Shown piece after piece: positions 14,203 through 22,043 of a stretch of DNA of 23,755 nt. A program made the translations under genes and the position numbers. The stretch comes from JBKPDV01 sp046728075 (GTDB lineage: Bacteria; Acidobacteriota; Thermoanaerobaculia; UBA5066; Gp7-AA6): the NCBI GenBank assembly GCA_046728075.1, contig JBKPDV010000068.1, forward strand, positions 1 to 23,755, in the 5' to 3' direction. Every line of letters begins with the position of its first letter. Position 1 is the stretch's first letter. The notes beneath the pieces were generated by a model. It was not told the DNA's origin and ran no database searches. It was given only the letters and a program-made list of their open reading frames with translations.

Positions 14203-14979
14203 CTATGAAGCCAATTTATCTATCTTATTTCGGAGCCTGGTCATCTCTTCCAGGCCTTCGAGCGTCCGGGCACCGTGCCAGCAGTAGTCGTCTCCCTCCA
14301 CGAAAAGCCGTTTGCAGCGGGCGCCGAAGAGATCGCGGGTCAGTTCCTCGTGCCGCGCCCGGCGAAACGGGAAGGGCTCGCTTGGAAAGAAATGAACCTG
14401 GGCGCCCCGCGCGACAGCCTGCCGGGGTGACGCGGCCGGATACCGCGTCGATTCGAGGCCGAAGACATTCACGCCCCCGGAGAGACGCAGCAGGTCCGCG
14501 ACGTAGGTATCGTCCGAAACAGTCATCCAGGGATCCTTCCAGATCCAGTACGCGTAGGAAAACTCGCGGACCGGGGGGCTCGCGCAGAGCGCCTGGAGCG
14601 ACGCCTCGATGCGCTGCGCGAGCGCCTCGGCGGCGCCGGCGCATTCTCTGCCCAGACGACGCCCCCACTGGCGAATCGCGGGCGGCACGTCGGCGACCCG
14701 GCGGGGAAAGCTCACGTCGACTTCGAGACCCTTTCGTCCCAACTCCTCGATGTCCTCTTTTCGATTTTCCTCTTCGTTGGCGAAGATGAGGTCCGGCTCC
14801 AGCGCGAGAACGCGAGAGAGATCGGGGCTCTTCGTCCCTCCTACTCTGGCGAGGCCTCGGAGCATCCTCTTCGGCCGGACGCAGTATTGGGTCGCGCCGA
14901 CCAAATGCGGCAGCCCACCGATCGCGACCAGAGTCTCCGTGATCGACGGGCACAGGGAGACGATCCGCCGCGGCGCCAT
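14203..14979 (-). CDS. BtuF/FhuD-type substrate-binding-fold protein without signal peptide
   Basis: 258 residues of the helical-backbone metal-receptor fold used by vitamin B12 and siderophore binding proteins. The opening RRIVSLCPSITETLVAIGG and the following LVGATQYC, LEPDLIFANEEENRKEDI and SGGVNVFG segments follow the BtuF-like pattern. The ATG at 14979 gives MAPRRIVSLCPS with no signal peptide or lipobox, and no further in-frame coding sequence lies before the promoter-like TAGACT, so the product is predicted cytoplasmic. Such proteins are often annotated as cobalamin-binding, but the ligand is not shown. Leaderless start likely (TAGACT then 6 nt). Divergent from the AAA ATPase gene. Confidence 0.85.
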   Translation of the reverse strand: MAPRRIVSLCPSITETLVAIGGLPHLVGATQYCVRPKRMLRGLARVGGTKSPDLSRVLALEPDLIFANEEENRKEDIEELGRKGLEVDVSFPRRVADVPPAIRQWGRRLGRECAGAAEALAQRIEASLQALCASPPVREFSYAYWIWKDPWMTVSDDTYVADLLRLSGGVNVFGLESTRYPAASPRQAVARGAQVHFFPSEPFPFRRARHEELTRDLFGARCKRLFVEGDDYCWHGARTLEGLEEMTRLRNKIDKLAS

Positions 14980-14985
14980 CGCACC

Positions 14986-14991
14986 AGTCTA
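14986..14991 (-). promoter_or_regulatory. -10 element (TAGACT) of the corrinoid-binding-fold gene
   Basis: TAGACT on the minus strand, then GGTGCG and the ATG: 6-nt spacing as in a leaderless transcript. The same hexamer stands before the divergent AAA gene. No good -35; an inverted repeat (15006-15019) occupies that place. Confidence 0.5.
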
Positions 14992-15005
14992 GTCCTGTCT
15001 CGGGC

Positions 15006-15045
15006 GGCTTCGGGAAGCCCGGATTCCCAATTTCGAGTTTCGAAA
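15006..15045. promoter_or_regulatory. Two inverted repeats in the divergent promoter region
   Basis: GGCTTC-GG-GAAGCC (15006-15019) covers the -35 position of the minus-strand promoter; TTTCGA-GTT-TCGAAA (15031-15045) lies just upstream of it. Both are perfect. Candidate operators. The rest of 15046-15168 shows no gene or clear motif. Confidence 0.45.
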
Positions 15046-15168
15046 GCGGTCCGAATCATTCCTCAAAGGACTCCGGCCGCCGCTCCGATCCTGCGTCCGC
15101 CTCGACTACGAGACTCTTGCCGCAGAGGGACCGTGGCTCAGCCACCTGCGCGTGTTCCGGCAGGGTGT

Positions 15169-15184
15169 CCCGGAATGATCCGGG
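15169..15184. promoter_or_regulatory. Inverted repeat next to the AAA promoter
   Basis: CCCGG-AATGAT-CCGGG ends one base before the TAGACT -10 of the AAA gene, inside the -35/-10 spacer. Candidate operator. Confidence 0.45.
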
Positions 15185-15185
15185 C

Positions 15186-15191
15186 TAGACT
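15186..15191 (+). promoter_or_regulatory. -10 element (TAGACT) of the AAA ATPase gene
   Basis: TAGACT followed by 8 nt and the TTG start at 15200, with no Shine-Dalgarno sequence; leaderless arrangement mirroring the divergent gene. Confidence 0.5.
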
Positions 15192-15199
15192 GTTGGCAC

Positions 15200-16699
15200 T
15201 TGGACATTCCAGCGCGGGATCTTGCAGTGCTCTTGAAGTCGCACAACCCGCTCGTGCTGTGCGAGACGGTCGAGGAGAAGCGTTTCGAATCTCTCGTGCG
15301 GGCGGTGGCCGGCGAGCTGGAGCTGCCTGTCTCGACCTGGAGCGCGGCGAGCGGCCTCTCCCCCTGTCACCCGATCGACGCGCCGAGATCCGTCGATCTC
15401 GCCGTCGCCCTGCACGAGATCCGGTCCGCCACGCAGGACGGAGTCTGGTTACTCAAGGACCCTCAGCCGCATCTGGAAAATCCCTCGACGCTGCGGGCCC
15501 TGCGAGAAACTGCCCAGGACTTTGCCGGCTCCGCCCGCACGCTGGTTCTGGTCGGACCGAATCTGCCGCCGAAGCTCGAGCTCGATGACATTGAAGTACG
15601 GTTCCCGTTCGACCTGCCCGGGCCCGATGATCTGCGCAACCTGGTCAGCGATACGATTCGGCGTCTTTCTCGCGAAACCCCGCGGACGCGGGTGGAGCTT
15701 TCCCGTGAGGACGTGGACGGGCTCGTCTCGGACCTCCAGGGTCTGACGATGTTCGAGGCGGAGCGGGCGCTCGCCCGGGCGGTCGTCGAGGACAATGCCC
15801 TGACGAGCGCCGACCGTCCTCACGTTCGCGAGAGCAAGAAGATGCTCGTCGAGGGAGGCGGTCTTCTCGAGTTCGTCGCGGCGCCCGAAGGACTCGACCA
15901 GATCGGGGGTCTGGAGAGATTGAAGAAATGGCTCCTGAGCCGGAAAATCGGTTTCTTCCCGAGGCCGGGCGAACCCGCGATCGATCCGCCCAAGGGAATC
16001 CTGCTCCTGGGAGTCCAGGGCTGCGGCAAGAGCCTGGCCGCAAAGGCGGTCGCGACGGCTTGGGGGGTGCCGCTCCTGTCGCTCGACGCGGGGCGCCTGC
16101 TCGCGCCCTACATCGGAGAGTCGGAGCGCAACCTTCGAGAGGCCTTGAAGCGGGTCGAGCGGATGTCCCCCTGCGTCCTGTGGATCGATGAGATCGAGAA
16201 GGCTTTCGTATCCGTTCGCTCCACGGAGAGCGACGGCGGGGTATCCAAGCGCCTGCTCGGCGCGCTCCTGACATGGATGCAGGAACGCGGCGCGCGCGCC
16301 TTCCTGGTCGCGACGGCGAATTCCGTCGAGGATCTTCCTCCGGAACTCATGCGCAAGGGGCGGTTCGACGAGATCTTCTTCGTCGACCTTCCCGGCTCCT
16401 CCGCGCGCCGGGAAATCTTTCGTCTCCATCTGGCCAAGCGCCGGCAAGAACCGCTGCGCTTCGACCTCGAAGCACTCGCCGCGGCGTCCCGAGGCTTCTC
16501 GGGCGCTGAAATCGAGCAGGTGATCGTTTCTGCCTTCTACGAAGCGAGGGCCGCCGGAGTGCCGCTGGACACGACCGCGATTCTGGTCTCCCTGCGCTCG
16601 ACCCGCCCTCTCTCGGTTGTCCGCGCCGAAAAAATCAGCGCTCTGCGAGCCTGGGCCTCGGAGCGCTGCGTTCCGGCCGCGGCGGCCGCGGACGACTGA
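15200..16699 (+). CDS. Ycf46-like AAA+ ATPase
   Basis: 499-residue cytoplasmic ATPase with the layout of the Ycf46 family: a degenerate N-terminal AAA-like half (1-215, opening DIPARDLAVLLKSHNPLVLCET) and an active AAA module. Walker A is GVQGCGKS (271-278), Walker B VLWIDEIEK (326-334), sensor 1 in ATANSVEDLP (371-380), and the arginine-finger region RKGRFDEIFFVDLPG (385-399). A lid domain follows with GFSGAEIEQV. Family role is poorly known; in cyanobacteria Ycf46 has been linked to regulation of CO2 use. The TTG start at 15200 begins directly at the family N-terminus. Divergent from the corrinoid-binding-fold gene, with mirrored -10 hexamers. Confidence 0.9.
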   Translation: MDIPARDLAVLLKSHNPLVLCETVEEKRFESLVRAVAGELELPVSTWSAASGLSPCHPIDAPRSVDLAVALHEIRSATQDGVWLLKDPQPHLENPSTLRALRETAQDFAGSARTLVLVGPNLPPKLELDDIEVRFPFDLPGPDDLRNLVSDTIRRLSRETPRTRVELSREDVDGLVSDLQGLTMFEAERALARAVVEDNALTSADRPHVRESKKMLVEGGGLLEFVAAPEGLDQIGGLERLKKWLLSRKIGFFPRPGEPAIDPPKGILLLGVQGCGKSLAAKAVATAWGVPLLSLDAGRLLAPYIGESERNLREALKRVERMSPCVLWIDEIEKAFVSVRSTESDGGVSKRLLGALLTWMQERGARAFLVATANSVEDLPPELMRKGRFDEIFFVDLPGSSARREIFRLHLAKRRQEPLRFDLEALAAASRGFSGAEIEQVIVSAFYEARAAGVPLDTTAILVSLRSTRPLSVVRAEKISALRAWASERCVPAAAAADD

Positions 16700-16762
16700 C
16701 GATCACCGGCCAACCGGCCCAGGCGAACGTCCCGTTCGACCTCGGGCACAGATGAGAGTCCT

Positions 16763-16839
16763 AGACGGGGAGACGGAGGGACTGGGGGGGAGTGGTCGAC
16801 CCCTCATTTCCCCCCGTCGCCCAGTCCCCCCGTCCGCAT
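16763..16839. repeat. Inverted octamer arrays between convergent AAA and S9 peptidase genes
   Basis: Left arm: AGACGGGG, AGACGGAG, GGACTGGG, GGGGAGTG (16763-16794), 8-nt phase. Right arm: TTCCCCCC, GTCGCCCA, GTCCCCCC, GTCCGCAT (16808-16839), same phase. Broadly complementary across a loop of about 13 nt. Confidence 0.7.
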
Positions 16840-16850
16840 CTGCCGCGTTG

Positions 16851-16928
16851 CTCGGGATGACGGAGCGCGCGGCATCGCGCACACAGATCCCTCGCAGGCT
16901 CGGGATGACGGAGCGCGCGGCATCGCGC
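16851..16928. repeat. 30-bp direct repeat downstream of the S9 peptidase
   Basis: Two identical 30-nt copies, 16851-16880 and 16899-16928, each opening CTCGGGATGACGGAGC and closing GGCATCGCGC. The 18 nt between them are unlike the copies. Looks like a dispersed intergenic element present here twice; the copy next to the gene extends into a perfect hairpin. Confidence 0.85.
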
Positions 16929-16937
16929 GCTCCGTCA
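16906..16937 (-). terminator. 14-bp perfect hairpin at the stop codon of the S9 peptidase
   Basis: TGACGGAGCGCGCG (16906-16919) and CGCGCGCTCCGTCA (16924-16937) pair without mismatch around a 4-nt loop. On the minus strand the stem begins with the TGA stop of the peptidase. No T-tract follows; likely a factor-dependent or bidirectional terminator, or an mRNA 3' stabiliser. Confidence 0.65.
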
Positions 16938-19010
16938 CTTGGTAATCGAATAGACGGTCGCGAGCGCTTTGGGATCGGCCTCGGCGCCTCCGAGCCACCG
17001 GTGAAACCAGTCCATGACGACCGCATGCCACAGGCGCGAGTTGCCGGGCTTCAAGACCCAGTGCCCCTCGTCGGGAAAGGTCAGGAGCTTCGAGGGCACG
17101 CCTTTGACCTGGAGCGCGCTGAAGAACTGGAGACCCTGGCCGAAGGGGACGCGATAGTCCTTCTCGCTCGTCACGACGAGAGTCGGGGTCTTGAAATTCT
17201 CGGCGGAGAGCATGGGGTTCCACTTGCGGTAGACCTCCGACTTCCAGGGCCAGCCTCCGAACTCCCAGTTGGAGAACCAGAGCTCTTCGGTCTCGAGACC
17301 GGCAGACGCGGTATCGAACAACCCGTCATGAGAGAAGAGGGCCTTGAATCGGTCCGTGTGGCCGGCGATCCAGTCGATCATGTAGCCGCCATAGGAAGCG
17401 CCGGCAGCGCCGATGCGGGCCTTGTCGACGTAGGGAAGCGACGCGAGATCATCCGCCTGCCGCATCAGGTCGTCGTAGGCCTTTCCGCCCCAGTCGCCGC
17501 TGATGTCGTCGACGAACTGCTGTCCCCAGCCGGTCGAGCCGCGCGGGTTGGCCGCATAGATGACGTATCCGTAGCCCGCCCAGACTTCCGGATTCCACCG
17601 ATAGGACCAGGAGTCGCTCCACGAGCCCTGCGGCCCGCCGTGGATCAGGAAAATCGCCGGATACTTCTTGCCGGGATCGAAGCCCGGAGGCCGCACGACC
17701 CAGGCCTGGAGCCGGCGGCCGTCCGCCGAGGGCGTCGTGCGCTCGGACACATCTCCCAAAGATGCGCTTCGAAAGAGATCGTCGTTGAAGTGCGTCAGCG
17801 CGGTCCCGCTCTTTCCATCGGGACCGATGCTCCAGATCTCCGCCGCCTGCGTCAGCGTGCTGTGGCCGAAGAAGAGATGCCGTCCGTCGGGAGCGATTTT
17901 CAGTCCCGCGGCTCCCCCGCCCCTCCAGAGCTCGGCCGGAGCTCCCCCGGCCGTCGAGACGCGAAAGATCGCGCTTCGCCCCGTCACGTGACTCTCGAAG
18001 AAGAGAGACGAAGAGTCCGGAGCCCACTCGAAGTCCTCGACCCAATTGTCGAAGCCGTCTGTCAGCGAGCGGCTTTCTCCTTTCGCGCGTTCGTAGATCA
18101 TCAACCGGAAACGGTCGGCCTCGAACCCGGGCCGTTTCTGGGAGCGATAGGCGATCCATTTTCCGTCCGGCGAAAACTTAGGAGAGCCGTCGTAGGCCTT
18201 GTTCCCGACCGTGATGTCCACCGCCTTGGCCGAGCCGTCGAAGGGCACGGTCCAAATGTCGCCGTTGGTCGAGACCGCCTCCACCCGATCGGGATTGGAG
18301 GAATAGACGAGCGTCTTCCCGTCGGGCGAGATCTGGAAGTCGTCGTCCCCCCCGAAAGGCGGAGTGTCGCGATCGCCTGGAGTCAGGTCGACGGCGGGGC
18401 CGCCGCCGGATACGGAAATCCTCCAGATATGCGTGCGCGATCCGTCCTTCCAGGAGTCCCAGTGACGGAACAGGAGACGCTCGGCAATGCGGGCCTTGAC
18501 CGTGGCCTTCTCCCGCTCTTTCAGCCGCTTCTCCAGGCATGCCGCATCGCTGCACTCCGGGAAGACGTCCGATGTAACGACGAACCAGTTTCCGTCGGGG
18601 GACCATTTATAGGCATTGATCTCGGTCGGCAAGGACGTCTTCTTCTGCGGTTCGCCGCCGGCGAGATCCAGAACCCAGATCTGCGAGCCCCCGTCGCGGT
18701 TGGAGAGAAATGCCAGCTTCTTTCCGTCGGGAGAGAACTTCGGGTCGGAATCGCGCTTTTCCCCCGACGTCAGCTTCCGGGCCTGGCCGCCCGCGGCGGG
18801 CACCATCCAGATCGCCGAACGCATCCGATTCTCCTCGAGATCCGCGGTGCCCACCGCGCAGGCAAGGGACCGCCCGTCCGGAGAGACGGAAAACTTGTCG
18901 ACGCGCGCCACCCGAGCGAGCTCATCGAAGCGAAACGGAGTTTGGGCGGAGATCGGCAGCGCCGCCAGCGCCGCGCACACGCTTCCAACGACAGATAGGC
19001 GTCGCAACAT
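16935..19010 (-). CDS. Exported S9-family peptidase (prolyl oligopeptidase / acylaminoacyl-peptidase type)
   Basis: 691-residue serine peptidase cleaving short peptides, probably periplasmic. A signal peptide is visible (MLRRLSVVGS, then an Ala/Leu/Val core, cleavage near PISAQ at about 22). Residues 30-420 form a beta-propeller with repeated SPDG/APDG blades (43-46, 93-96, 137-140, 228-231, 280-283, 373-376). The alpha/beta-hydrolase domain has the oxyanion motif HGGPQGSW, nucleophile Ser539 in GASYGGYM, Asp618 in SEKDYRVPF and His650 in DEGHW. Typical length. GGAGGAA precedes the ATG. It stands alone, convergent with the AAA gene and divergent from korA. Confidence 0.95.
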   Translation of the reverse strand: MLRRLSVVGSVCAALAALPISAQTPFRFDELARVARVDKFSVSPDGRSLACAVGTADLEENRMRSAIWMVPAAGGQARKLTSGEKRDSDPKFSPDGKKLAFLSNRDGGSQIWVLDLAGGEPQKKTSLPTEINAYKWSPDGNWFVVTSDVFPECSDAACLEKRLKEREKATVKARIAERLLFRHWDSWKDGSRTHIWRISVSGGGPAVDLTPGDRDTPPFGGDDDFQISPDGKTLVYSSNPDRVEAVSTNGDIWTVPFDGSAKAVDITVGNKAYDGSPKFSPDGKWIAYRSQKRPGFEADRFRLMIYERAKGESRSLTDGFDNWVEDFEWAPDSSSLFFESHVTGRSAIFRVSTAGGAPAELWRGGGAAGLKIAPDGRHLFFGHSTLTQAAEIWSIGPDGKSGTALTHFNDDLFRSASLGDVSERTTPSADGRRLQAWVVRPPGFDPGKKYPAIFLIHGGPQGSWSDSWSYRWNPEVWAGYGYVIYAANPRGSTGWGQQFVDDISGDWGGKAYDDLMRQADDLASLPYVDKARIGAAGASYGGYMIDWIAGHTDRFKALFSHDGLFDTASAGLETEELWFSNWEFGGWPWKSEVYRKWNPMLSAENFKTPTLVVTSEKDYRVPFGQGLQFFSALQVKGVPSKLLTFPDEGHWVLKPGNSRLWHAVVMDWFHRWLGGAEADPKALATVYSITK

Positions 19011-19031
19011 TCGAAAGTTCCTCCGCGGCGA

Positions 19032-19037
19032 ATCTTA
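19032..19037 (-). promoter_or_regulatory. Possible -10 element of the S9 peptidase gene
   Basis: TAAGAT on the minus strand 21 nt before the ATG, leaving room for a short leader with GGAGGAA. No clear -35. Confidence 0.35.
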
Positions 19038-19094
19038 ACCGCGCGCCCGTGCAGGCCCCCGACAGGGAGACAGGCGTGGAAAACGCCCTCGTTT

Positions 19095-19103
19095 TGTTAT
19101 GAT
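19095..19103 (+). promoter_or_regulatory. Extended -10 promoter of korAB
   Basis: TGTTATGAT, a TGn extended -10 with TATGAT (19098-19103). A start about 7 nt downstream gives a leader of about 40 nt holding a small ORF, a CGGGC/GCCCG hairpin (19120-19136) and AAGGAG (19137-19142) before the TTG start. Confidence 0.5.
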
Positions 19104-19116
19104 TCGCGTTTCGAAC

Positions 19117-19152
19117 ATGCGGGCACTGAGAGCCCGAAGGAGAACCCCTTGA
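19117..19152 (+). CDS. Possible 11-codon leader ORF before korA
   Basis: ATG at 19117 opens MRALRARRRTP and stops at a TGA (19150-19152) overlapping the TTG start of korA as TTGA. Five of eleven codons are Arg (CGG, AGA, CGA, AGG, AGA), mostly codons that look rare in this window. It spans the hairpin and the korA ribosome binding site, so translating it could open or block korA. May be chance. Confidence 0.3.
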   Translation: MRALRARRRTP

Positions 19153-20999
19153 GCGTCGTCCTGGAAGAGAAAGCTCCCGCGGAGGCCGGTGCCGGCCCCG
19201 AGAGCATCGTCAACGACTTCTCGATCCACGTTGCCACGGCCAACGGATCGGGCAGCCAGTCCTCGAACAACATTCTGATGAGGGCGATCTTCCAGATGGG
19301 CATCCCGGTCTCCGGAAAGAACCTGTTCCCCTCCAACATCCAGGGGCTGCCCACGTGGTTCACGATCCGCGCCTCGAAGGACGGCTTCATCGCCCGCCGG
19401 CGCGACGTCGGTGTGCTGATCTGCATGAATCCGGAGACGGTGCACGAGGACGTCCGGACGGTCCACCCGGGGGCCGCGATCATCTACGAGGAGAGCCTGA
19501 AGCTCGATTCCAGCCGCCGCGACGTGCACTTTTACCCGGTGCCCTTCGCCAAGCTGGTGCTCGAGCTCGTTTCCGACGGGAAGCTGCGCCGGTTGGCTGT
19601 CAACATGATCTATGTCGGAGTGGCCGCGTGGCTCCTCGACATCGACATGGAGGAGATCAAGAACGCGCTGGCCCGGCAGTTCAAGGGAAAGGCGAAGGCC
19701 GTCGAGATCAACCGGGCCGCGATCCAGGGCGGCTATGACTGGGCTCAGAAGAATCTCCGCAAGACCGATCCCTTCCGCGTCCAGCGCATGAACAAGACCG
19801 CGGGCAAGATCATCATCGATGGCAACGCGGCTGCCGCCATCGGATGCGTGATGGGAGGGGCTCAGGTTCTCGCCTGGTACCCGATCACTCCCTCGTCGTC
19901 TCTCGCCGAGGCCTTCATCGACTACGCGCGGCGGTTCCGCCGCGACGAGAACGGAGTGCCCTCGTACGCGATCGTTCAGGCCGAGGACGAGCTGGCGGCC
20001 GCCGGAATGGTCCTCGGCGCCGGCTGGGCGGGGGCGAGGGCCATGACGACGACTTCCGGACCGGGGATCTCCCTCATGTCCGAGTTCGTCGGGCTCGGCT
20101 ATTACGCCGAGGTTCCGGCGGTCATCGTCGACGTGCAGCGCGTCGGCCCATCGACGGGACTGCCGACGCGCACGATGCAGGGAGACATCCTCTCGACCTA
20201 CTTCCTCTCGCACGGCGACGCCAAGCACATCTTGTTGATTCCCGGCTCGGTCGAAGAGTGCTACCTGCTCGCGATGCAGGCTTTCGATCTCGCCGAGAGG
20301 TTTCAGACGCCGGTTTTCCTCATGAGCGATCTGGATCTGGGAATGAACAACTGGATGGCCGATCCGTTTCCCTATCCGAAAAAGGGGATCGACCGCGGGA
20401 AAGTGCTCCGTACGGAAGCGGAATTGAAGGAGCACATCCGGCGCTTCCAGGAGTTCGGCCGCTACAAGGATGTCGATGGAGACGGGATCCCGTACCGGAC
20501 GCTTCCCGGCGAGATCGACAATCCAGCCGCGGCTTACTTCACCCGCGGATCCGGACACACCGAGCGGGCGACGTACTCCGAGCGGCCGGAAGACTACGAG
20601 CGCAACATGGACCGGCTCGCGCGCAAGTTCGAGACCGCGAAGCAGTGGGTTCCACGACCCATCGTCGAGGCAGGCTCGGGATCGCGGATCGGGCTGATCG
20701 CTTACGGCTCCTCGGACTTCGCAGTGCAGGAAGCGCGGCACATGCTCTCCCGGAAGGGAGTGCCGGTGAACTACCTTCGCCTTCGGGCTCTGCCCTTGAC
20801 GGAGGACGTCCCGTCCTTCCTCGGCGCGCACGACCGGGTCTACGTCATCGATCAGAACCGCGACGGCCAGATGTACGACATCCTCCGCCTCGAGTCGGGG
20901 GCCGACGTTTCGAAACTGCGCTCCATCCGCCATTACGACGGCTTCCCCTTAGACGCCGAGACGGTCGTCGAGGGAATCGAAGCCGGGGAGAAACACTAA
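19149..20999 (+). CDS. korA: 2-oxoacid:acceptor oxidoreductase, alpha subunit with fused gamma domain
   Basis: 616-residue large subunit of a CoA-dependent 2-oxoacid:ferredoxin oxidoreductase (2-oxoglutarate type most likely). Residues about 20-200 are the gamma domain (GSGSQSSNNILMRAIFQMG), fused in front of the pyrimidine-binding alpha domain from about 222 (GNAAAAIGCVMGGAQV and the YPITPSS motif, 244-250), followed by the EDELAAAGMVLGAGWAG and TSGPGISLMSEF segments typical of KorA. The domain near the C-terminus (RIGLIAYGSSDFAVQEA) is also standard. The TTG start has AAGGAG 6 nt upstream. Its TAA is directly followed by the korB ATG, so the subunits are co-translated. Substrate cannot be proved from sequence. 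Confidence 0.93.
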   Translation: MSVVLEEKAPAEAGAGPESIVNDFSIHVATANGSGSQSSNNILMRAIFQMGIPVSGKNLFPSNIQGLPTWFTIRASKDGFIARRRDVGVLICMNPETVHEDVRTVHPGAAIIYEESLKLDSSRRDVHFYPVPFAKLVLELVSDGKLRRLAVNMIYVGVAAWLLDIDMEEIKNALARQFKGKAKAVEINRAAIQGGYDWAQKNLRKTDPFRVQRMNKTAGKIIIDGNAAAAIGCVMGGAQVLAWYPITPSSSLAEAFIDYARRFRRDENGVPSYAIVQAEDELAAAGMVLGAGWAGARAMTTTSGPGISLMSEFVGLGYYAEVPAVIVDVQRVGPSTGLPTRTMQGDILSTYFLSHGDAKHILLIPGSVEECYLLAMQAFDLAERFQTPVFLMSDLDLGMNNWMADPFPYPKKGIDRGKVLRTEAELKEHIRRFQEFGRYKDVDGDGIPYRTLPGEIDNPAAAYFTRGSGHTERATYSERPEDYERNMDRLARKFETAKQWVPRPIVEAGSGSRIGLIAYGSSDFAVQEARHMLSRKGVPVNYLRLRALPLTEDVPSFLGAHDRVYVIDQNRDGQMYDILRLESGADVSKLRSIRHYDGFPLDAETVVEGIEAGEKH

Positions 21000-22043
21000 A
21001 TGTCGACGACGCGCGAAACCTCGGCTCCCGCGACCAACCGCGTGGGCCTGACCGCGAAGGACTACGGCGGTTTGAAGTCGACGCTCTGTGTCGGCTGCGG
21101 GCACGACGTGATCACGCGACAGATCACCCAGGCCTTCTTCGACATGGGCGTCGCGCCGCACAAGGTCGCGAAGCTTTCCGGCATCGGCTGCTCCTCCAAA
21201 ACGACCGCGTATTTCGCCGACCGCGGCCACGGCTTCAATGCGGTGCACGGCCGCATGCCCGCGGTCGCGACCGGCGCTCTCCTGGCCAATCAGTCGCTGC
21301 TCGCCATCGGCGTATCCGGGGACGGCGACACGGCTTCGATCGGCGCCGGCCAGTTCGTCCATCTGCTGCGCCGCAACGTCCCGATGATCTACATCGTGGA
21401 GAACAACGGCGTGTACGGCCTGACCAAGGGGCAGTTCTCCGCCACGGCGGATCTCGGCTCGAAATTGAAGACCGGCGTCGTGAACGACCTCCCGGCGATC
21501 GACCTGTGCGCCCTGGCGATCGAGCTCGGATGCGGCTACGTTGCCCGCTCCTTCTCGGGGGACATGAAGCAGCTGCTCGCGCTCATCAAGGGCGCCATCG
21601 CGCACCGCGGGACGGCGCTGCTCGACGTCATCTCCCCCTGCGTCACGTTCAACAACCACGAGGACTCGACCAAGTCCTACAAGTGGGCGAAGGATCACGA
21701 GATCCCGATTCAGGAGATCGGATTCATCCCTTATTTCGAAGAGATCCAGGTGGAGTACGACCCCGGCACGACCCAGGATGTGACGCTCCACGACGGCTCG
21801 CACATCCGTTTAAAGAAGCTGCGCGAGGATTACGATCCGACAAACAAGAACTCGGCCTTTGAGCTCCTGCGAGAGGCAACGGAGAAACAGGAGTTCTTGA
21901 CCGGCCTGATCTACGTCGAGCCGACAAAGAAGGATTTTCTTTCGCTCCTGGATCTGCCCGTCGAGCCTCTGACGACGCTCCCGCTGGAGAGAGTGCGGCC
22001 GACTGAGGAAGCACTCACGCAGATGATGGAGGAGTTGAAGTAG
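21000..22043 (+). CDS. korB: 2-oxoacid:ferredoxin oxidoreductase, beta subunit
   Basis: 347-residue TPP-binding subunit partnering KorA; together they oxidatively decarboxylate a 2-oxoacid to acyl-CoA and reduce ferredoxin, or run the reverse carboxylation. Cys30, Cys33, Cys64 and Cys214 have the same spacing as the four [4Fe-4S] ligands of archaeal two-subunit enzymes. The TPP motif is GDGDTASIGAGQF (107-119) with ENNGVYGLTKGQ (134-145). No ferredoxin domain is fused, so a separate ferredoxin is needed. Its stop TAG is also the first three bases of a TAGTCGG heptamer array. Confidence 0.95.
   Translation: MSTTRETSAPATNRVGLTAKDYGGLKSTLCVGCGHDVITRQITQAFFDMGVAPHKVAKLSGIGCSSKTTAYFADRGHGFNAVHGRMPAVATGALLANQSLLAIGVSGDGDTASIGAGQFVHLLRRNVPMIYIVENNGVYGLTKGQFSATADLGSKLKTGVVNDLPAIDLCALAIELGCGYVARSFSGDMKQLLALIKGAIAHRGTALLDVISPCVTFNNHEDSTKSYKWAKDHEIPIQEIGFIPYFEEIQVEYDPGTTQDVTLHDGSHIRLKKLREDYDPTNKNSAFELLREATEKQEFLTGLIYVEPTKKDFLSLLDLPVEPLTTLPLERVRPTEEALTQMMEELK

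Noticed and set aside
15046..15168. Search for a gene or RNA in the divergent gap
   Set aside because: No ORF with a supporting start and no tRNA-like or riboswitch-like fold that I can recognise; in particular no clear cobalamin riboswitch core.
16617..18998. 793-codon open frame on the plus strand opposite the S9 peptidase
   Set aside because: It is antisense to a complete peptidase with its full catalytic triad; the translation is Arg/Gly/Pro-rich with no family match. Long shadow frames are expected at this GC content.
19035..20933. 632-codon open frame antisense to korA
   Set aside because: Same reason: mirror of a well-supported gene, no recognisable domain.
19844..21862. 672-codon plus-strand frame crossing korA and korB
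   Set aside because: Runs out of frame through two clear genes; extremely Arg-rich composition typical of a shifted reading.
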